Part shown: positions 36,005 to 47,206 of the stretch, one piece after another
How positions within the stretch are numbered: position 1 is the first letter of the stretch
How the letters are laid out: every line of letters begins with the position of its first letter
Origin: Salvia splendens
Lineage: Eukaryota > Streptophyta > Magnoliopsida > Lamiales > Lamiaceae
Direction of reading: 5' to 3'
DNA: 64,000 bases
NCBI RefSeq assembly: GCF_004379255.2
Contig: NC_056035.1
Location: 18,683,902 to 18,747,901 of the forward strand
The notes under the pieces: model-generated
Database searches by the model: none
What the model was told of the DNA's origin: nothing
What the model saw: the letters and a program-made list of their open reading frames with translations, nothing else
Program-made: the position numbers and the translations under genes

Positions 36005-36514
36005 AAACAAACCGGCTTTCAAGATTAAACTAGTTTGATATATAATACAGCCCTATATAAATGACGGAGGATTGCTAATAGCTGTTTGTTATCTACTATT
36101 GATGTGTGATTAATAATATAGGAATATTGTTTAGGAAATATGATAAAATATAAGTGAAATGAATTAGTGAAATGCAAATTTCAGTTGTCAAAAATAGTAA
36201 TGTGATATTTAATAAGGGATGGACAAAATATTGTGAGAAATTTAATGGCAAATAGACGAAGTATAAAAATATATTTCTACTTTCTCGTCCAAAAACTAAA
36301 TTTATTTTCCAAATATAGATGAATTATTTTGAACTATTCTATGAATTTAATTTGATAAATTATTATTTTAAAAAAATATATGTCAATTTTTTTTATATGC
36401 TACCATCATAAACATATTATATCATGATTATAGATCACAATAATAAAGAATTCCCGCATCATGTTTGATTTATTATTGATTTTTAAAATATATATATATA
36501 TATATTGACATTTC
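36005..36514. other. AT-rich spacer
   Basis: 3' flank of the S40-like gene. A (TA)n tract at 36491-36505 is the only feature. Confidence 0.5.
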
Positions 36515-36921
36515 ATCCGTCCATAAATAATAGACTCGGTTGATATGGCTCGGTTTTCAAGGTAAGTAATTCAAAGTGGGTGGAAAAGGTTGGTGGGGCA
36601 AGGTCCTAATATACTTCCTCCGACTCATTCTAAGTGACATATTTTCTCTTTTAAGATATGTCACTTTAAATGACAAATTTTTTAAAACAGAAACATCATT
36701 TTTCCTACTTTATTCTCTTCACTTAACTCACAAAACAAGAATTAGAATGTTCCACTTACACTGGGACGTAGAGAATAATAATTTATAATAAAATATGAGT
36801 GAAGTAAAGTTAATGGAACGTGAGGTTTATCACCAAAAGTATTATAAACAAACAAGACAATTATTCATAGATGATAAAAAAAATGATTAGTACATTGAAA
36901 CGATTAATGAAAGACAGAGGG
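36515..36921. mobile_element. Stowaway-like MITE split by another
   Basis: The left end (CATCCGTCCATAAATAATAG) and the right end (inverted CTCCCTCTGTCTTTCATTAA) share the CTATGAATAATTGTC / CCATAAATAATAGAC inner motif. A second MITE lies inside at 36614-36775. Confidence 0.5.
36614..36775. mobile_element. Nested Stowaway-like MITE
   Basis: TA-flanked. The left end CTTCCTCCGACTCATTCTAA pairs with the inverted right end TTCTCTACGTCCCAGTGTAA. Confidence 0.6.
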
Positions 36922-37143
36922 AGTACTAATTTGTTTACCTCACTTTTCTAACAAATCTTTCATACTCCTAATAATACCTCCTAGAGGTAAATAAAAAATA
37001 TGCATATTTCTCATTTATCTATTTTACAATGTAAATATTTCTTTTTAAAAAATAGTAAATTCTGTGGAAATAAGATAAACTGAAAAATATATACAAAATA
37101 GCTACCATATTTATTTATTTTTTGAAAAAAGATGTAAATAAAC

Positions 37144-37584
37144 TGTTAGAATCTCAGCGAATTTGTGTAGAAGTTTGAGAAAAAAGGGAAAAACTCTTAT
37201 TGATTTACAGATTTACGGAATACAATTGAGCTAGCTAAAACTAACTCAACAAACTAACACTTATACTCGTCCAGAGCCTTTGTCCTAGCGGCAAGGAGCT
37301 TAGACATTATTGCATGAGGTGCTGAGTCGAGCCCTCTTGACATCAGTTGTAACTTCTTCATATCTATAGTATAGGAGTTTATTTGTAATTTCCTCCCTTA
37401 TATAGGAGTTAATTTTAAAAATAAAAAAACTAACACTTATACTCTTTTCAATTACAACGGCTAGTTGAAGATCTACGGCTCAGAATAAATGCTAATTAAC
37501 TGATCTAATCCAACGGCTCCTGTACAATCTCCACACTCATGAGCTTGATTGAGCTCCAGTTCAGTTGATCCATTAACTCTCACA
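37144..37584 (-). repeat. 3' LTR of the Copia element, interrupted by a SINE
   Basis: Starts TGTTAGAATC and ends CTCTCACA on the plus strand. Without the SINE and its duplicated target it would be 265 bp, matching the 268-bp partner. The purine-rich AAGGTGGAGTT on the minus strand, just inside, is the polypurine tract. Confidence 0.9.
37269..37426 (+). mobile_element. tRNA-derived SINE, copy 2, inside the Copia LTR
   Basis: The insertion is flanked by an 18-bp direct duplication AAACTAACACTTATACTC (37251-37268 and 37427-37444) and ends in an A-rich tail. It starts GTCCAGAGCCTTTGTCCTAG, with an A-box-like TAGCGGCAAGGAGC and a B-box-like GAGTCGAGCCC about 50 bp later. The other Copia LTR has the empty site, so boundaries are certain. 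Same family as 6840-6957. Moved by a LINE partner in trans, by family knowledge. Confidence 0.92.
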
Positions 37585-37608
37585 AACTCCACCTTGATGG
37601 CTCAACTG

Positions 37609-38856
37609 TCAACTGCCCTTGAATCCTCTCTGCAGGTTTATCAGCTTCATGCATAGCTCCAACTTTGGCTTTGGTATAGGTTTGGTTAGCATATCTGCTG
37701 GATTCTCAGCAGTATCAACCTTAAAAACTTTTATCTCCCCTTCTTCAATCTTCTCTCTTATGAAATGTAGCCGCATATCAATGTGCTTACTTCTTTCATG
37801 ATAGACTTGGTGCTTAGCTAAGCACAATGCACTGTTGTTGTCACAACCAATGCTCACAACTTCCTGAATTACACCAAAATCAACCAGAATTCCCTTAAGC
37901 CAGCATGCTTCCTTGACAGCAGATGTTAGAGATAAGAACTCTGCTTCAGTAGTCGACAAAGCCACTACTCCCTGAAGACTACTCTTCCATCTTATCACTG
38001 ATCCATAGAGTGTAAATAAGTACCCTGATTGAGACCTTCTAGTGTCCAGGTTCCCTGCATAATCAGAGTCACTCCAGCCCACTAATGCATCACCTTCAAG
38101 CGCCCTTTCTCCATCAAATAGAATCCCAAAGTCTCTTACTTCCTTTAAGTATCTCATTAACCATTTCAATGCAGCCCAGTGTTCTCTCCCATAATTTAAC
38201 ATGTACCTGCTAATCACATATATTGCTTGTGCTATATCTGGCCGAGTGCTTATCATTGCATACATTGCACTCCAAATAATATTTGCATAGGGAATATTCT
38301 GCATCTCCTTTCTTTCTTCCTCAGACTTTGGCATCTGTTCTGCAGTTAGCTTGTAATGTTGTCCCATTGGCACTGAAACTTCTTTCACACTGTTCATTTT
38401 GAACTTATTGATCAATCTTGACACATAGTCTGCCTGTGTCAACCAGATCTGTCTGCTCTTTCTTCTCCTCACTATGGACATGCCAAGTATCTTTCTTGCT
38501 GGCCCCAGGTCTTTCATCTCAAAGGCAGATTTAAGATCAGATTTCACTCTCTCAATCTCCTTCAAATCAGCTCCTGCCAACAACATATCATCTACATATA
38601 AGAGTAGATAGGCAACCACAGCTCCACCTGTTCCCTTTATGTAGACACATTCATCATAACCTGACCTCAGAAATCCACTCTTTATCATATGATCATTGAA
38701 TTTCATATGCCACTGACGGCTGGCCTGCTTTAGTCCATAGATACTTCTTTTTAACAGACATACCTTTCCTTCATCTCCATATTTTACAAAACCCTTTGGT
38801 TGAGCCATGTATATAGTCTCTCTTAGGTCACCATGCAAGAAGGCTGTCTTGACATC
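37609..38856 (-). pseudogene. Copia reverse transcriptase (C-terminal part) and RNase H
   Basis: The frame after the TAG reads LDVKTAFLHGDL, then YGLKQASRQWH, the catalytic YVDDMLLAG, and the conserved region of Copia RNase H: GWSDSDYAGNLDTRRSQSGY, SSLQGVVALSTTEAEF, then CDNNSALCLA and HERSKHIDMRLHFIRE. It is intact over about 410 codons. Confidence 0.9.
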
Positions 38857-39531
38857 TAGCTACTCAAGCTCCCAATCCTTCCTTGCTACAATTGCCAACA
38901 AAATTCTTATAGATGTATGCTTCACCACAGGAGAGAAAACCTCATCATAGTAAATGTCATGCTCCTGTGTGAAGCCTCTAGCCACCAATCTGGCTTTATA
39001 CCTCACCTTATCTCCACCAGCAGCTTCTATCTTCTTCTTGAAGACCCACTTACAGCTAACCACTCTCCTTCCATCAGGTTTTTCAACCAACACCCATGTA
39101 CCATTTTTTATCAGTGAGTCAATTTCCTCCACCATGGCCTTCATCCAGCTATCCCATTCTTTACTTTCCATAGCTTCTTCATAATTGCTAGGTTTTGAGT
39201 ACTCTATGTCCTCTGCTACCAATAAGCAAAAGAATACGAACTCCGCATCGGAATATTTGGTTGATGGCCTGGCATTTCTTCTCACTCTATCTCTGGCCAA
39301 TTTCCAACTGCCTTGAATAGTTGGGGTGGACTGTTGTGATTGATGTGGTGATGGTGGAACATCAGTAACCTCAGCATCTTGACTCGGTTGAGTTTCCTCA
39401 TGCTCCACCATAATTTCAGGAATCACTACATGCTCAGTTTCAGAAACACTAGAATCTCTCTTGAAAGGCAAGTCATGCTCCCAGAAAACAACATCTCTAT
39501 TTATGATGATTTTGCCATTTCCAGGTTCCAC
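38857..39531 (-). pseudogene. Copia integrase C-terminal linker and start of reverse transcriptase
   Basis: The frame includes PSNYEEAMESKEWDSWMKAM, W-V-L-V-E-K-P and CKWVFKKK, YKARLVARGFTQ and V-F-S-P-V-V, the standard RT entry. It then hits the in-frame TAG at 38857-38859. Confidence 0.85.
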
Positions 39532-40446
39532 ACACCATAATCTGTACCCCTTTTACACCTGGTTGATATCCTATCATGATGCATCTAAAAGCCCGAGCTT
39601 CTAGCTTCCCTTGCTTGATATGTGCAAAAGCTCTACAACCAAAAGTTCTCAAGCTCACATAATTTCCATGTCTGCCAAACCACCTAACAACAGGAATATC
39701 ACCATTTATGCTCAATGAGGGACACATATTCATCAATTTCACTGCAGTGGTGGCTGCCTCGGCCCAGAATTTCTTCTCCAAACCAGCTGCAAGCAACATA
39801 CATCTTACCCTCTCAAGAATAGTGCGGTTGGCCCTCTCTACCACTCCATTTTGCTGTGGATTCATGGGCACTGTTCTGTGCCTTTAGATTTACAGAAAAC
39901 ATCAAATTCTCTAGACACATACTCTAAGCCATTGTCATTTCTCAAACAACCAAGCTTCAACCCCTTCTCAGCCTCCACTTCAGTACACCAATCCTTAAAT
40001 TTGATCAGAGCCTCTGACTTCTCTTTCAGTATGTATATCCAAATCTTTCTTGAGAAATCATCAATAATGCTCATATAGTATCTTCCTCCACCAATGGACT
40101 TCTCCTGAGCTGCCCCCCATAAGTCACTATGGGCATAGTCTAAAGGTTTTGAGGAAGTGTGCACTGTTTTTGGATATGGCAGTTTCTTGACCTTGCCTAA
40201 CACACACTCCTCACATTTTGCTGAATTATCCTCAGAATCCTTGCTCTGCACCAACCCCCTTTTAACCATCTCCTTCAATGTGCCCATGGCAGGGTGACCA
40301 AGCCTTGCATGCCACACTCCTAGGCTACAAGACAATGCAGTATGAGCTTCATTCGAATTCACCACTATGATATTAGCAGTCATGTAGTACAAGCTGCCTT
40401 TTCTCTTGGCCTTCATGAGCACCTTCCCATCCTTGCTCACTGTCAT
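39497..40446 (-). pseudogene. Copia integrase, two frames
   Basis: 40446-39862 carries the pre-integrase HARLGHPA and C-E-E-C-V-L-G-K zinc site, then D-Y-A-H-S-D-L-W-G and the second Asp (NDNGLEY). 39871-39497 has NPQQNGVVERANRTI with the catalytic Glu, and FWAEAATTAV. The D-D-E triad is present but split by a frame shift near 39870. Confidence 0.85.
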
Positions 40447-41557
40447 CTCTCCATTTACTCTCCAGAGATCCCATGGACACCAAGTTCCTTTTTACTTCAG
40501 GAATATATCTGACATAATGCAGAATGATACTTCGGCCATTCTCAGCTCTCAACTTCACTGTGCCAATGCCTCTTACCTGGCATATTTGATTGTTACCTAG
40601 GATCACAGAACCAGTAATTTCTTTCAGATCATCAAACCATTGAAGATTGGGGCTCATGTGGAAGCTGCACCCAGAATCCATAATCCAAGAGCCAACCTCC
40701 ATATGTTCCATAACATTCAAAGCCACTGGAGTGTCATCATCCTCCTCCAATGCCTGAGTAGAATTCACAACCTTTCCACCCATTTCTTGTTGTTTCTTCT
40801 TCCAACTATAACAGTCTTTCTTCAAGTGGCCAGGGTTTTTGCACCAATGACAGGCACGGGTTTCCTTTTGATCATTTTGTGGATACTTGGAGGCTTCATT
40901 GAACTTCTTGAACAGTTTCTTCCCCTTGAACTTCTTGACATTCAAACTCTCTGAGATCGAGTAAGAAAATCTCACTTCTCCCTTATGCAACTCCTTTGAT
41001 CTCAAAGCCGATTGTACTTCAAGAAGTGTAATGGTTTTCTCACGGCCATACAGAATTGCATCACGCAATTGATCATAACTATGAGGAAGCACATTCAACA
41101 ACAATATTGCCTTGTCTTCATCACCAATAGAGACATCAATATTTTCAAGATCGTCCACAGTTTTATTAAAATCCTCCAACTGCTCCATAATCCCCTTTCC
41201 TTCCACAAACTTATATGAATATGGGCACTGCTTCATTAGCAGCCTATTTGCTAGAGATTTCGTAAGATATAAATCTTCAAGTTTAGCCATGACACCTACC
41301 GTTGTAGTTTCTCTAGATATCTCCCTCAGAACTTTATCTCTGAGGCATAGAACAATCGTGCTGAATGCATTCGCTTCAATCTCCTCATCTTTCGAAGTAC
41401 ATTTCGCATCCGAGGCCTCTGCCTCCTTTCCTTCCTTCGCCTCTTTCGTCAGGGCCGAAGATAAACCTTGCTGCGTAAGCATAACACGAACCTTCATCCT
41501 CCACAAGGCGAAATCATTCTTGCCCGTGAATTTTTCGGCTTCAAATCTTAATGCCAT
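40447..41557 (-). pseudogene. Copia gag and protease
   Basis: ATG at 41557. Gag occupies residues 1-230 (UBN2-type gag of Copia elements), the CCHC zinc knuckle CHWCKNPGHLKKDC is at 236-249, and the protease active site is D-S-G at 294-296 within WIMDSGCSFHM. The frame breaks near 40450, before the integrase. Confidence 0.88.
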
Positions 41558-41638
41558 CTCTATGTCGTGGATCCGTTTCCAACCGGAGTTTTATCGGAGA
41601 ACTCTTCAATCAATCAATTCCCACCGGACGGTGCCAAT

Positions 41639-41906
41639 TGTTAGAATCTCAGCGAACTTGTGTAGAAGAAGTTTGAGAAAAACGGGAAAAACTCTTATTG
41701 ATCTACAGATTTACGAAATACAATTGAGCTAGCTAAAACTAACTCAACAAACTAACACTTATACTCTTTTCAATTACAACGTCTAGTTGAAGATCTACGG
41801 CTCAGATTAAATGCTAATTAACTGATCTAATCCAACGGCTCCTGTACAATCTTCACACTCATGAGCTCGATCGAGCTCCAGTTCAGTTGATCCATTAATT
41901 CTCACA
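41639..41906 (-). repeat. 5' LTR of the Copia element
   Basis: 268 bp, TGTTAGAATC to TTCTCACA on the plus strand. Immediately inside on the minus strand is ATTGGCACCGTCCGGTGGG, the position of the primer site. It matches the 3' LTR except for the SINE and a handful of changes. Confidence 0.9.
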
Positions 41907-41965
41907 TAAACATTTTCAAAATTTAAAATAAAGGTATAATCCTCCTCATTGGAAAATGTGTTTTC

Positions 41966-41967
<2 letters not shown>

Positions 41968-42000
<33 letters not shown>

Positions 42001-42308
42001 AGATGATCAAAATAAGTATGTGTTTAAATCCAGAAATGCAGACCAAATCTTGGCCCTAGGATTAAATGATCTAATGGTCAGTAATTAACCAAAAACATGG
42101 AAGGTCATAATTAAGCAATTTTAGGTCATATTATAATATTTGGGTTTAATGTCATGCTAAGATCGTTTTAGGTCATGCTTTGTTAGCATGACCTAAAAAT
42201 TACCTAATTATGACCTAAAAGTGACCTAATTATGATATTGTTCTGCGTTTCTGTATTTAAATCTAGTTTTGCATAGATCAAAACCCTATATATATATATA
42301 TATATATA
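41968..42308. mobile_element. MITE inserted in a (TA)n microsatellite
   Basis: TA repeats at about 41968-41997 and 42287-42308 flank a 289-bp unit. Its ends are inverted: GGGAGATGATCAAAATAAG on the left, GGGTTTTGATCTATGC on the right, both followed by TTTAAAT-CAGAAA-GCAGA-CAA. The centre contains a perfect 14-bp hairpin (42169-42200, TTTTAGGTCATGCT arms) and many AGGTCA-type repeats. TA-repeat targeting is known for some Mutator-like and other MITEs. Confidence 0.7.
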
Positions 42309-42947
42309 TAATAAATTTTTTTTATCTTTCTATTTATCTCCTTTGAAATACTTTAACAAGTAAACAAATTCAGTACATAGAAATGCAATGATTTTCCTGC
42401 TCAATCTCACATGAGAATATGAAATCTCCCTTGGGATTGATACCTTGTGAAATTGACTGTGAAATCATCAAGTTTTGTCAAATTTCAATTACTACTACAA
42501 TTTTGAAAGTCGGTTAAAAATTACTATCTTTGTTTTCATTCACAACTATTCTATAAAATATTAGTCCTTTCCTTCCAAAAAAATAATAGTCATATTTATA
42601 GGGCGGCACAAATTTTAACGAGAAATTAGAAAAGTAAGAAAGAAGAAGAAAAAGTAATAACATAAGAGATATAGATTTAAAAAATAAGTAAATTATTAGT
42701 GAGAGGATAAAAGTAGAAAAGTATGAAAAGAAACTATTTTTTTCATAAACATCTCAAAATTATAAAATGAGATTATCTTAAAATTATAAAATGAGACTAT
42801 TTTTTTATAGATGGACGACTATTTAATAAAATTATAACTCATGTGACATTCGAAAAATCATGACAAATTGACTTTGCTATAAAAATTTTGTTGGGGGACC
42901 CAAGTTAAGTAAACATAACATCAAAAGTTATAAATAAATTTTTTATA
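42309..42947. other. AT-rich spacer
   Basis: No gene recognised. The 42540-42830 part resembles a decayed Stowaway (TAGTCCTTTCCTTCC near the left, ATAGATGGACGACTATT at the right). Confidence 0.4.
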
Positions 42948-43203
42948 CTCCCTCCGTTCTGAAAAAGTATGAAATATGAACATTTGATTTGACACAAATT
43001 TTAATGTGTAATTAGTAAAAATAAGAGATAGAGATAAAGGATAGTGTAAGAAGTGTTGGTCGAGAGTTGACTCTACATCATTAGTAGTGTAGTGCAATAG
43101 TATAAGTTGTAAATAAAATGATATGTAAGGATAATGTGTCGTTTTAACTATTCGAGGGACTGGTAAGAAAATAGTTCATAGTACTTTTTAAAGACTGGGA
43201 GAG
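42948..43203. mobile_element. Stowaway-like MITE, degraded right end
   Basis: The left end CTCCCTCCGTTCTGAAAAAG follows TA. The right end TTTTAAAGACTGGGAGAGGAG is a weaker inverted match. Confidence 0.5.
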
Positions 43204-43575
43204 GAGATAAAACAATAACAATTTCAATAATTAATGAAATAAAAATTTGAAAGTTTCTCGTATCACCTAATAACACGCGAGACCATAATAATATAAGACT
43301 ATTTTTATAGAAAAATGATAAAAAAAACTAAAAAAAGAACAAATAATATATTCAAATTTTAGATTTAAATCTTAGTAATAAATACACTAATTATTGTATG
43401 ATATTGAACTTGACATACTATTAAAAAAATGATTATAAATAATTAAAGTGCACAGAGAGTAAAATAAGAGAGAATAATACTTTACTCTCTATTACTTTCT
43501 CTCTTCACTACATAATGTGGTGAAGATATTATTCTATCTCATATTTTACTCTCTCTTCACTTTAACTATTTATTA

Positions 43576-43788
43576 CTCCCACCATCCAAAAAAACAGTCT
43601 CATTTTGTCATTTTGGATGTCTACAAAAGATAGTCACATTTATGAAAATGAAGAGTTTCTCATACTTTATCCACTTTTTCTCCACGTCTCTCTTACTTTA
43701 CCATTTTTTCTTTGCATCTCTTACTTTACCATTTTTCATTAAAACTCGTGTTATTCACAAGTGAGACTATTTTTCGTGGACACGGGAG
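43576..43788. mobile_element. Stowaway MITE
   Basis: TA-flanked. The left end CTCCCACCATCCAAAAAAAC and the right end TTTTTCGTGGACACGGGAG are inverted; 213 bp. Confidence 0.75.
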
Positions 43789-44296
43789 TATAATCTTTTC
43801 AAAATGAGTGCAAAAAGAAATGTCTCAACACTAATAGAATGGAGAGAGTATTTTATATATGTTGGATCTCATATACTCGATCGTTGATAATTTATAACAC
43901 AACATGATTGTGCAAAAATTTAATGAGTTACTGTTAAGCATTATCATGTTTGTGTCCTTATCAGATAGATCCAATAAAATATGATAATTTTGGATTAGGT
44001 TTGGATTCAGTTACCCGTTAATAATTAAATACTTTAATTACTTTATTAGAGTTATCGTTGTTGGTCATATCTCATTCGCAATATGCCAAATCGTTTCATT
44101 TCATTTTCGTAATAGGTTCATATCGTGTCAACCCAAATATGATCTTATTGCCGGCGGTTTCATGTTGTGTGCTAGTTGTCTTCGGGTTAAATGTAGCAGA
44201 TTCTAGTTCAAAACTTAATTTGAAAGCCATATTTCGACCCGAATGTTTCTGTGATGCCGTTAATAACCAACGAATGCCAAGTACTTTTCCTTGTGT
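43789..44296. other. Spacer left of the LTR element
   Basis: No gene recognised. The region continues on the other side of the inserted LTR element after 47640. Confidence 0.4.
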
Positions 44297-44301
44297 GGTT
44301 C

Positions 44302-44624
44302 TGATACAAGTATATCCACATAATATTCGCATATCTCTATTATTTAATATATAATTGATTTAACATATCTTTTCTATTTCTTGGTCAATAAGTTAGGTTA
44401 TTCGTATTATACATAGGAGCTTTCGTTATCTTTTGAATTAGTCATTGAAGAAATACAATTTAGCTTTTTATCATCTTTTACTTTTAAGCTATTTACTTTC
44501 TCTGCATATTTATTATTCCAAAACCCTAGTTGACGGCGGCTGCTCGACGGAGAAAACCTCCGAGAATGATCCTCCCCCTTGGAATCCCTCGCTGATCGCG
44601 CAGATATGATATATCATCGTATCA
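44302..44624 (+). repeat. 5' LTR
   Basis: 323 bp with tips TGATAC and GTATCA. It differs from the 3' LTR at a number of sites, for example an AGAATG insertion near 44562 and several substitutions, so insertion is not recent. Confidence 0.9.
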
Positions 44625-44696
44625 TCTGGTGCTTTCATCGGTTCTCATCCTCCGCATTACCACCGTCTCTACCACTGCCACGCTTCTATCCGTCAA

Positions 44697-46806
44697 CATG
44701 TACCAGCAACGACAATTCTAGGAGTTGCAATCGCTCGACCAAGGATTGCAATACGATGTGGCGTCGTTTAGCGCGGCGGATCAATTACAACCCGATCCCT
44801 ACCACCAGGGCCATCAATTCGACCACCACACACAATCGCCGCAGCCATAACCCCCTTCCTATTGGGACCCGCCTTGGTATCACTTGCAGCAAGAGTACAG
44901 ATCATATGTTCAAGAATCCCCAACCGGCTAGCCATCTACCTGCTGGGACTTGCCGACGCCCTATCAAACATCTGAGTATCACAGCTGCCAATTTGAGTAC
45001 CAGCCCCCACTAGTCCAGAATCAGTTTTCTCACGACACCCTCATCGCCTGTCATTCCGGATGGTATCAACAACCTCAGCATTCGAATCCTAATATTGATG
45101 AGCAGACCGTGAATCCTTACTACCAACTAGAAGCGTACCAACAACTGGCTGTTGACCAGCTGCCTGCGCAGCCGCCCTATACGGGCTTCGATTTGTCGGA
45201 ACCACCGCCATATCCAGGTTCGGAGCCTCTCAACATGCCACAAGTTCCGGTGACGCTGGATTTGGAATCGGACCTACCGTTGACATCCTTGGTTTTACGG
45301 CTTGAGCACCTAATTGCAATTGTCAAAAATTTGGAATCTCGGATGGATAACAACAAACGTTGCCTAGGGGATCCACACGCTGCCACAAAACCTCCTCCAG
45401 TCCCTACGTTCAGCGTCCCGTACACGGCGCCAATATCATGTCCCCTGCAGCAGCCACCAATGCAGCGCTCCCCACCGTACAACCATGATATCAGGTATGG
45501 CTCAATAGAGTCCCTTGCCAATGATATAGATGAACATAAATCAGGGCAATCTCAGCAAATTCATTATGATGATATTGTAAGTGATCGTTTACTTAATCGA
45601 GATAATATTGGGGAGGAAGTGATATTGTTAGACATTAAAGAGGAGGACGGGATTCTAAAAATTTCTATTCCAACCAACTTCGAGTATGTCAAGGAAGCAG
45701 AGTTGTTCGATGACATGTTTGTAATTCATCATTTTCTGGAATACTTGAAAGAAGATGTTACAATAGTAAACATTCCTGCGTATGCTCATGTTCGGTTCTA
45801 CAGTGACAATATTTTTCCTCGGTTCAAAGAAAAACAGTTAATGGCCTGGATTACTTTTGTTGATCGACTTGGGTATGATAATGTTCCTCGAGATATCCAC
45901 ATATTAAGGTGCAGAGTGAATTATAATACTTTGAAGTTTCTTCCTGAAACTGAAAATATGTTTGATTTAAATCGGTCGGGCAATTCTAAGCATTTCTTGG
46001 TTCTTCAATTATGGGTTGAGAAAGGCATGGTAGATTTTTCTTTATGTGATTTTGTAGGAACCGGGATGGAGAAAGTTCTTGAGAAAGGCATGGTGGATTT
46101 TTCTTTATGTGATTTTGTGGGAACCGGGATGGAGAAAGTTCAGGCGCTACCCACACACCCTTGGGATCCGTCCTCCCAAGCGAACGGTCTCCGCATTGGG
46201 GAGATGAGACAGCACCCTACCTCTGAGCCGGAGATGCATCCGGGGCCGTACCACGGCTATTCCTCGCCGCCCCTTGCGCCGATGCCGGAGCCATACCACT
46301 GCTATCCCTCAATGACGCCGGAGCCGGATGGTCCGCATTCCCACTATCAGTCGTCGGTAGAGCTATATCCTCCGGTGTCCAATGGAGAAGGAGATTCGAG
46401 CAATTCCTTCAATAATAGCGTGGATGACTACTTGTCCTACACTGATTCTTGGCAGCCGGAAGACTGCCCATCCCATTCGCTACCGTTGCCTGACCAAACG
46501 TTGCATCCACCATCGGGGCTACCCTCCTACTGTCAGCCGGCTGCAGCTGCTGTCCGACAACCACCACAGATTCGTTCATCATCTTCGTGGGTCGATTTGC
46601 CACAGCAGCACGTCCAGAACTCAGTCCCAACATTTACAGCATCGACGATTTCCCCGACAGCGACGACTCAAGATCGCTCCTGCCACCACCATCCTGTGGT
46701 AGTGCGGCAGCCATTGCTGCTCCCTTCCACGAGTACCTGCTGCTCAGCAGTCTTGCCTCCGGCCGCCACTACTGTCCAGGTAATACTTAAAGAAGCTCAA
46801 TGGTGA
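44697..46806 (+). pseudogene. Large Pro/Tyr/Gln-rich protein of the non-autonomous element
   Basis: The likely original start is the ATG at 44697; three in-frame stops follow before an open stretch of about 610 codons ending at 46806. The first and last thirds are GC-rich and code for Pro, Tyr, Gln, Ser and His repeats (PPYPGSEP, PEPYHCYPS and similar). The middle (about 45490-46140) is AT-rich and codes for a compact-looking sequence around LMAWITFVDRLGYDNVP. I do not recognise the protein; its position corresponds to gag. The middle part may be a second acquired fragment. A 63-bp direct duplication at 46018-46143 repeats a 21-residue unit (EKGMVDFSLCDFVGTGMEKV). Confidence 0.55.
46018..46143 (+). 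repeat. 63-bp tandem duplication inside the element ORF
   Basis: GAGAAAGGCATGGT(A/G)GATTT starts at 46018 and again at 46081. The copies differ at only a few bases and the duplication keeps the frame. Confidence 0.9.
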
Positions 46807-46822
46807 GAAAGTTGTTGGAGTG

Positions 46823-47185
46823 ATTGTTGCTTCGCCACATAAGGAAGTTAGGGAGACAAAATCAATGGTTAATTTGAGTGAGTTGTCTGCTACTTTTGCT
46901 AATGATGTGATTTGCATAGTGGCTTTGGGGAGGAAGTATGGTGATGGTGAGAAGGTCACGAAGGTTACGGAAGAATTAGGTAAAAATTTAGATGTTTTGT
47001 TGAGTAGTTTTGACGTGGGTGAATTTGTACCTTTGCTTTGCTGGATCAAGTTTAGGATAAGTGGGAGAGTTAGGGGAGTTACTAGATATATTGATGAGTT
47101 TTTGGAGTTTGTGGTAAGAGATCATATTGGTGAGAGACGGAAGGAGAGAAGTATTTTGTTGATGTTTTGCTTGATGTGCCGAGGA
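46823..47185 (+). pseudogene. Captured fragment of a CYP71-like cytochrome P450
   Basis: The frame from 46823 reads MVNLSELSATFANDVICIVALGRKYGDGE, then LGKNLDVLLSSFDVGEFVPLL, C-W-I, and YIDEFLEFVVRDHI. CYP71-clan P450s have this sequence between helices C and I: VNLSEL, then NDV-C-R-VALGRKYG, GAFDVGDYIPWL and EFDEFLDGVVEEH. After one frame change near 47150 it continues into FVDVLLDV. The heme-binding Cys region, the I-helix and the N-terminal anchor are absent. The fragment ends about 20 bp before the 3' module of the retrotransposon. It is a gene-capture event, not a working enzyme. Confidence 0.75.
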
Positions 47186-47206
47186 ATGAGAGAGTTCGTA
47201 GGCATA

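Larger units (their letters stand above)
37144..41906 (-). mobile_element. Degenerate Ty1/copia retrotransposon (Tork-like)
   Basis: LTRs at 37144-37584 and 41639-41906 and a 5-bp target duplication TAAAC (37139-37143 and 41907-41911) define the element exactly. On the minus strand it codes for gag, protease, integrase, then reverse transcriptase and RNase H, the Copia order. The gag start (GKNDFALWRMKVR) and the RT/RNase H motifs resemble the Tnt1/Tork lineage. Three frame shifts (about 40450, 39870 and 39510) and an in-frame TAG (38857-38859) inactivate it. The target duplication and only a few LTR differences indicate moderate age. Confidence 0.9.

Noticed and set aside
37269..37426. Possible tRNA gene
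   Set aside because: Box-A- and box-B-like motifs are present, but no cloverleaf can be formed, and the 18-bp target duplication with A-rich tail shows a SINE.
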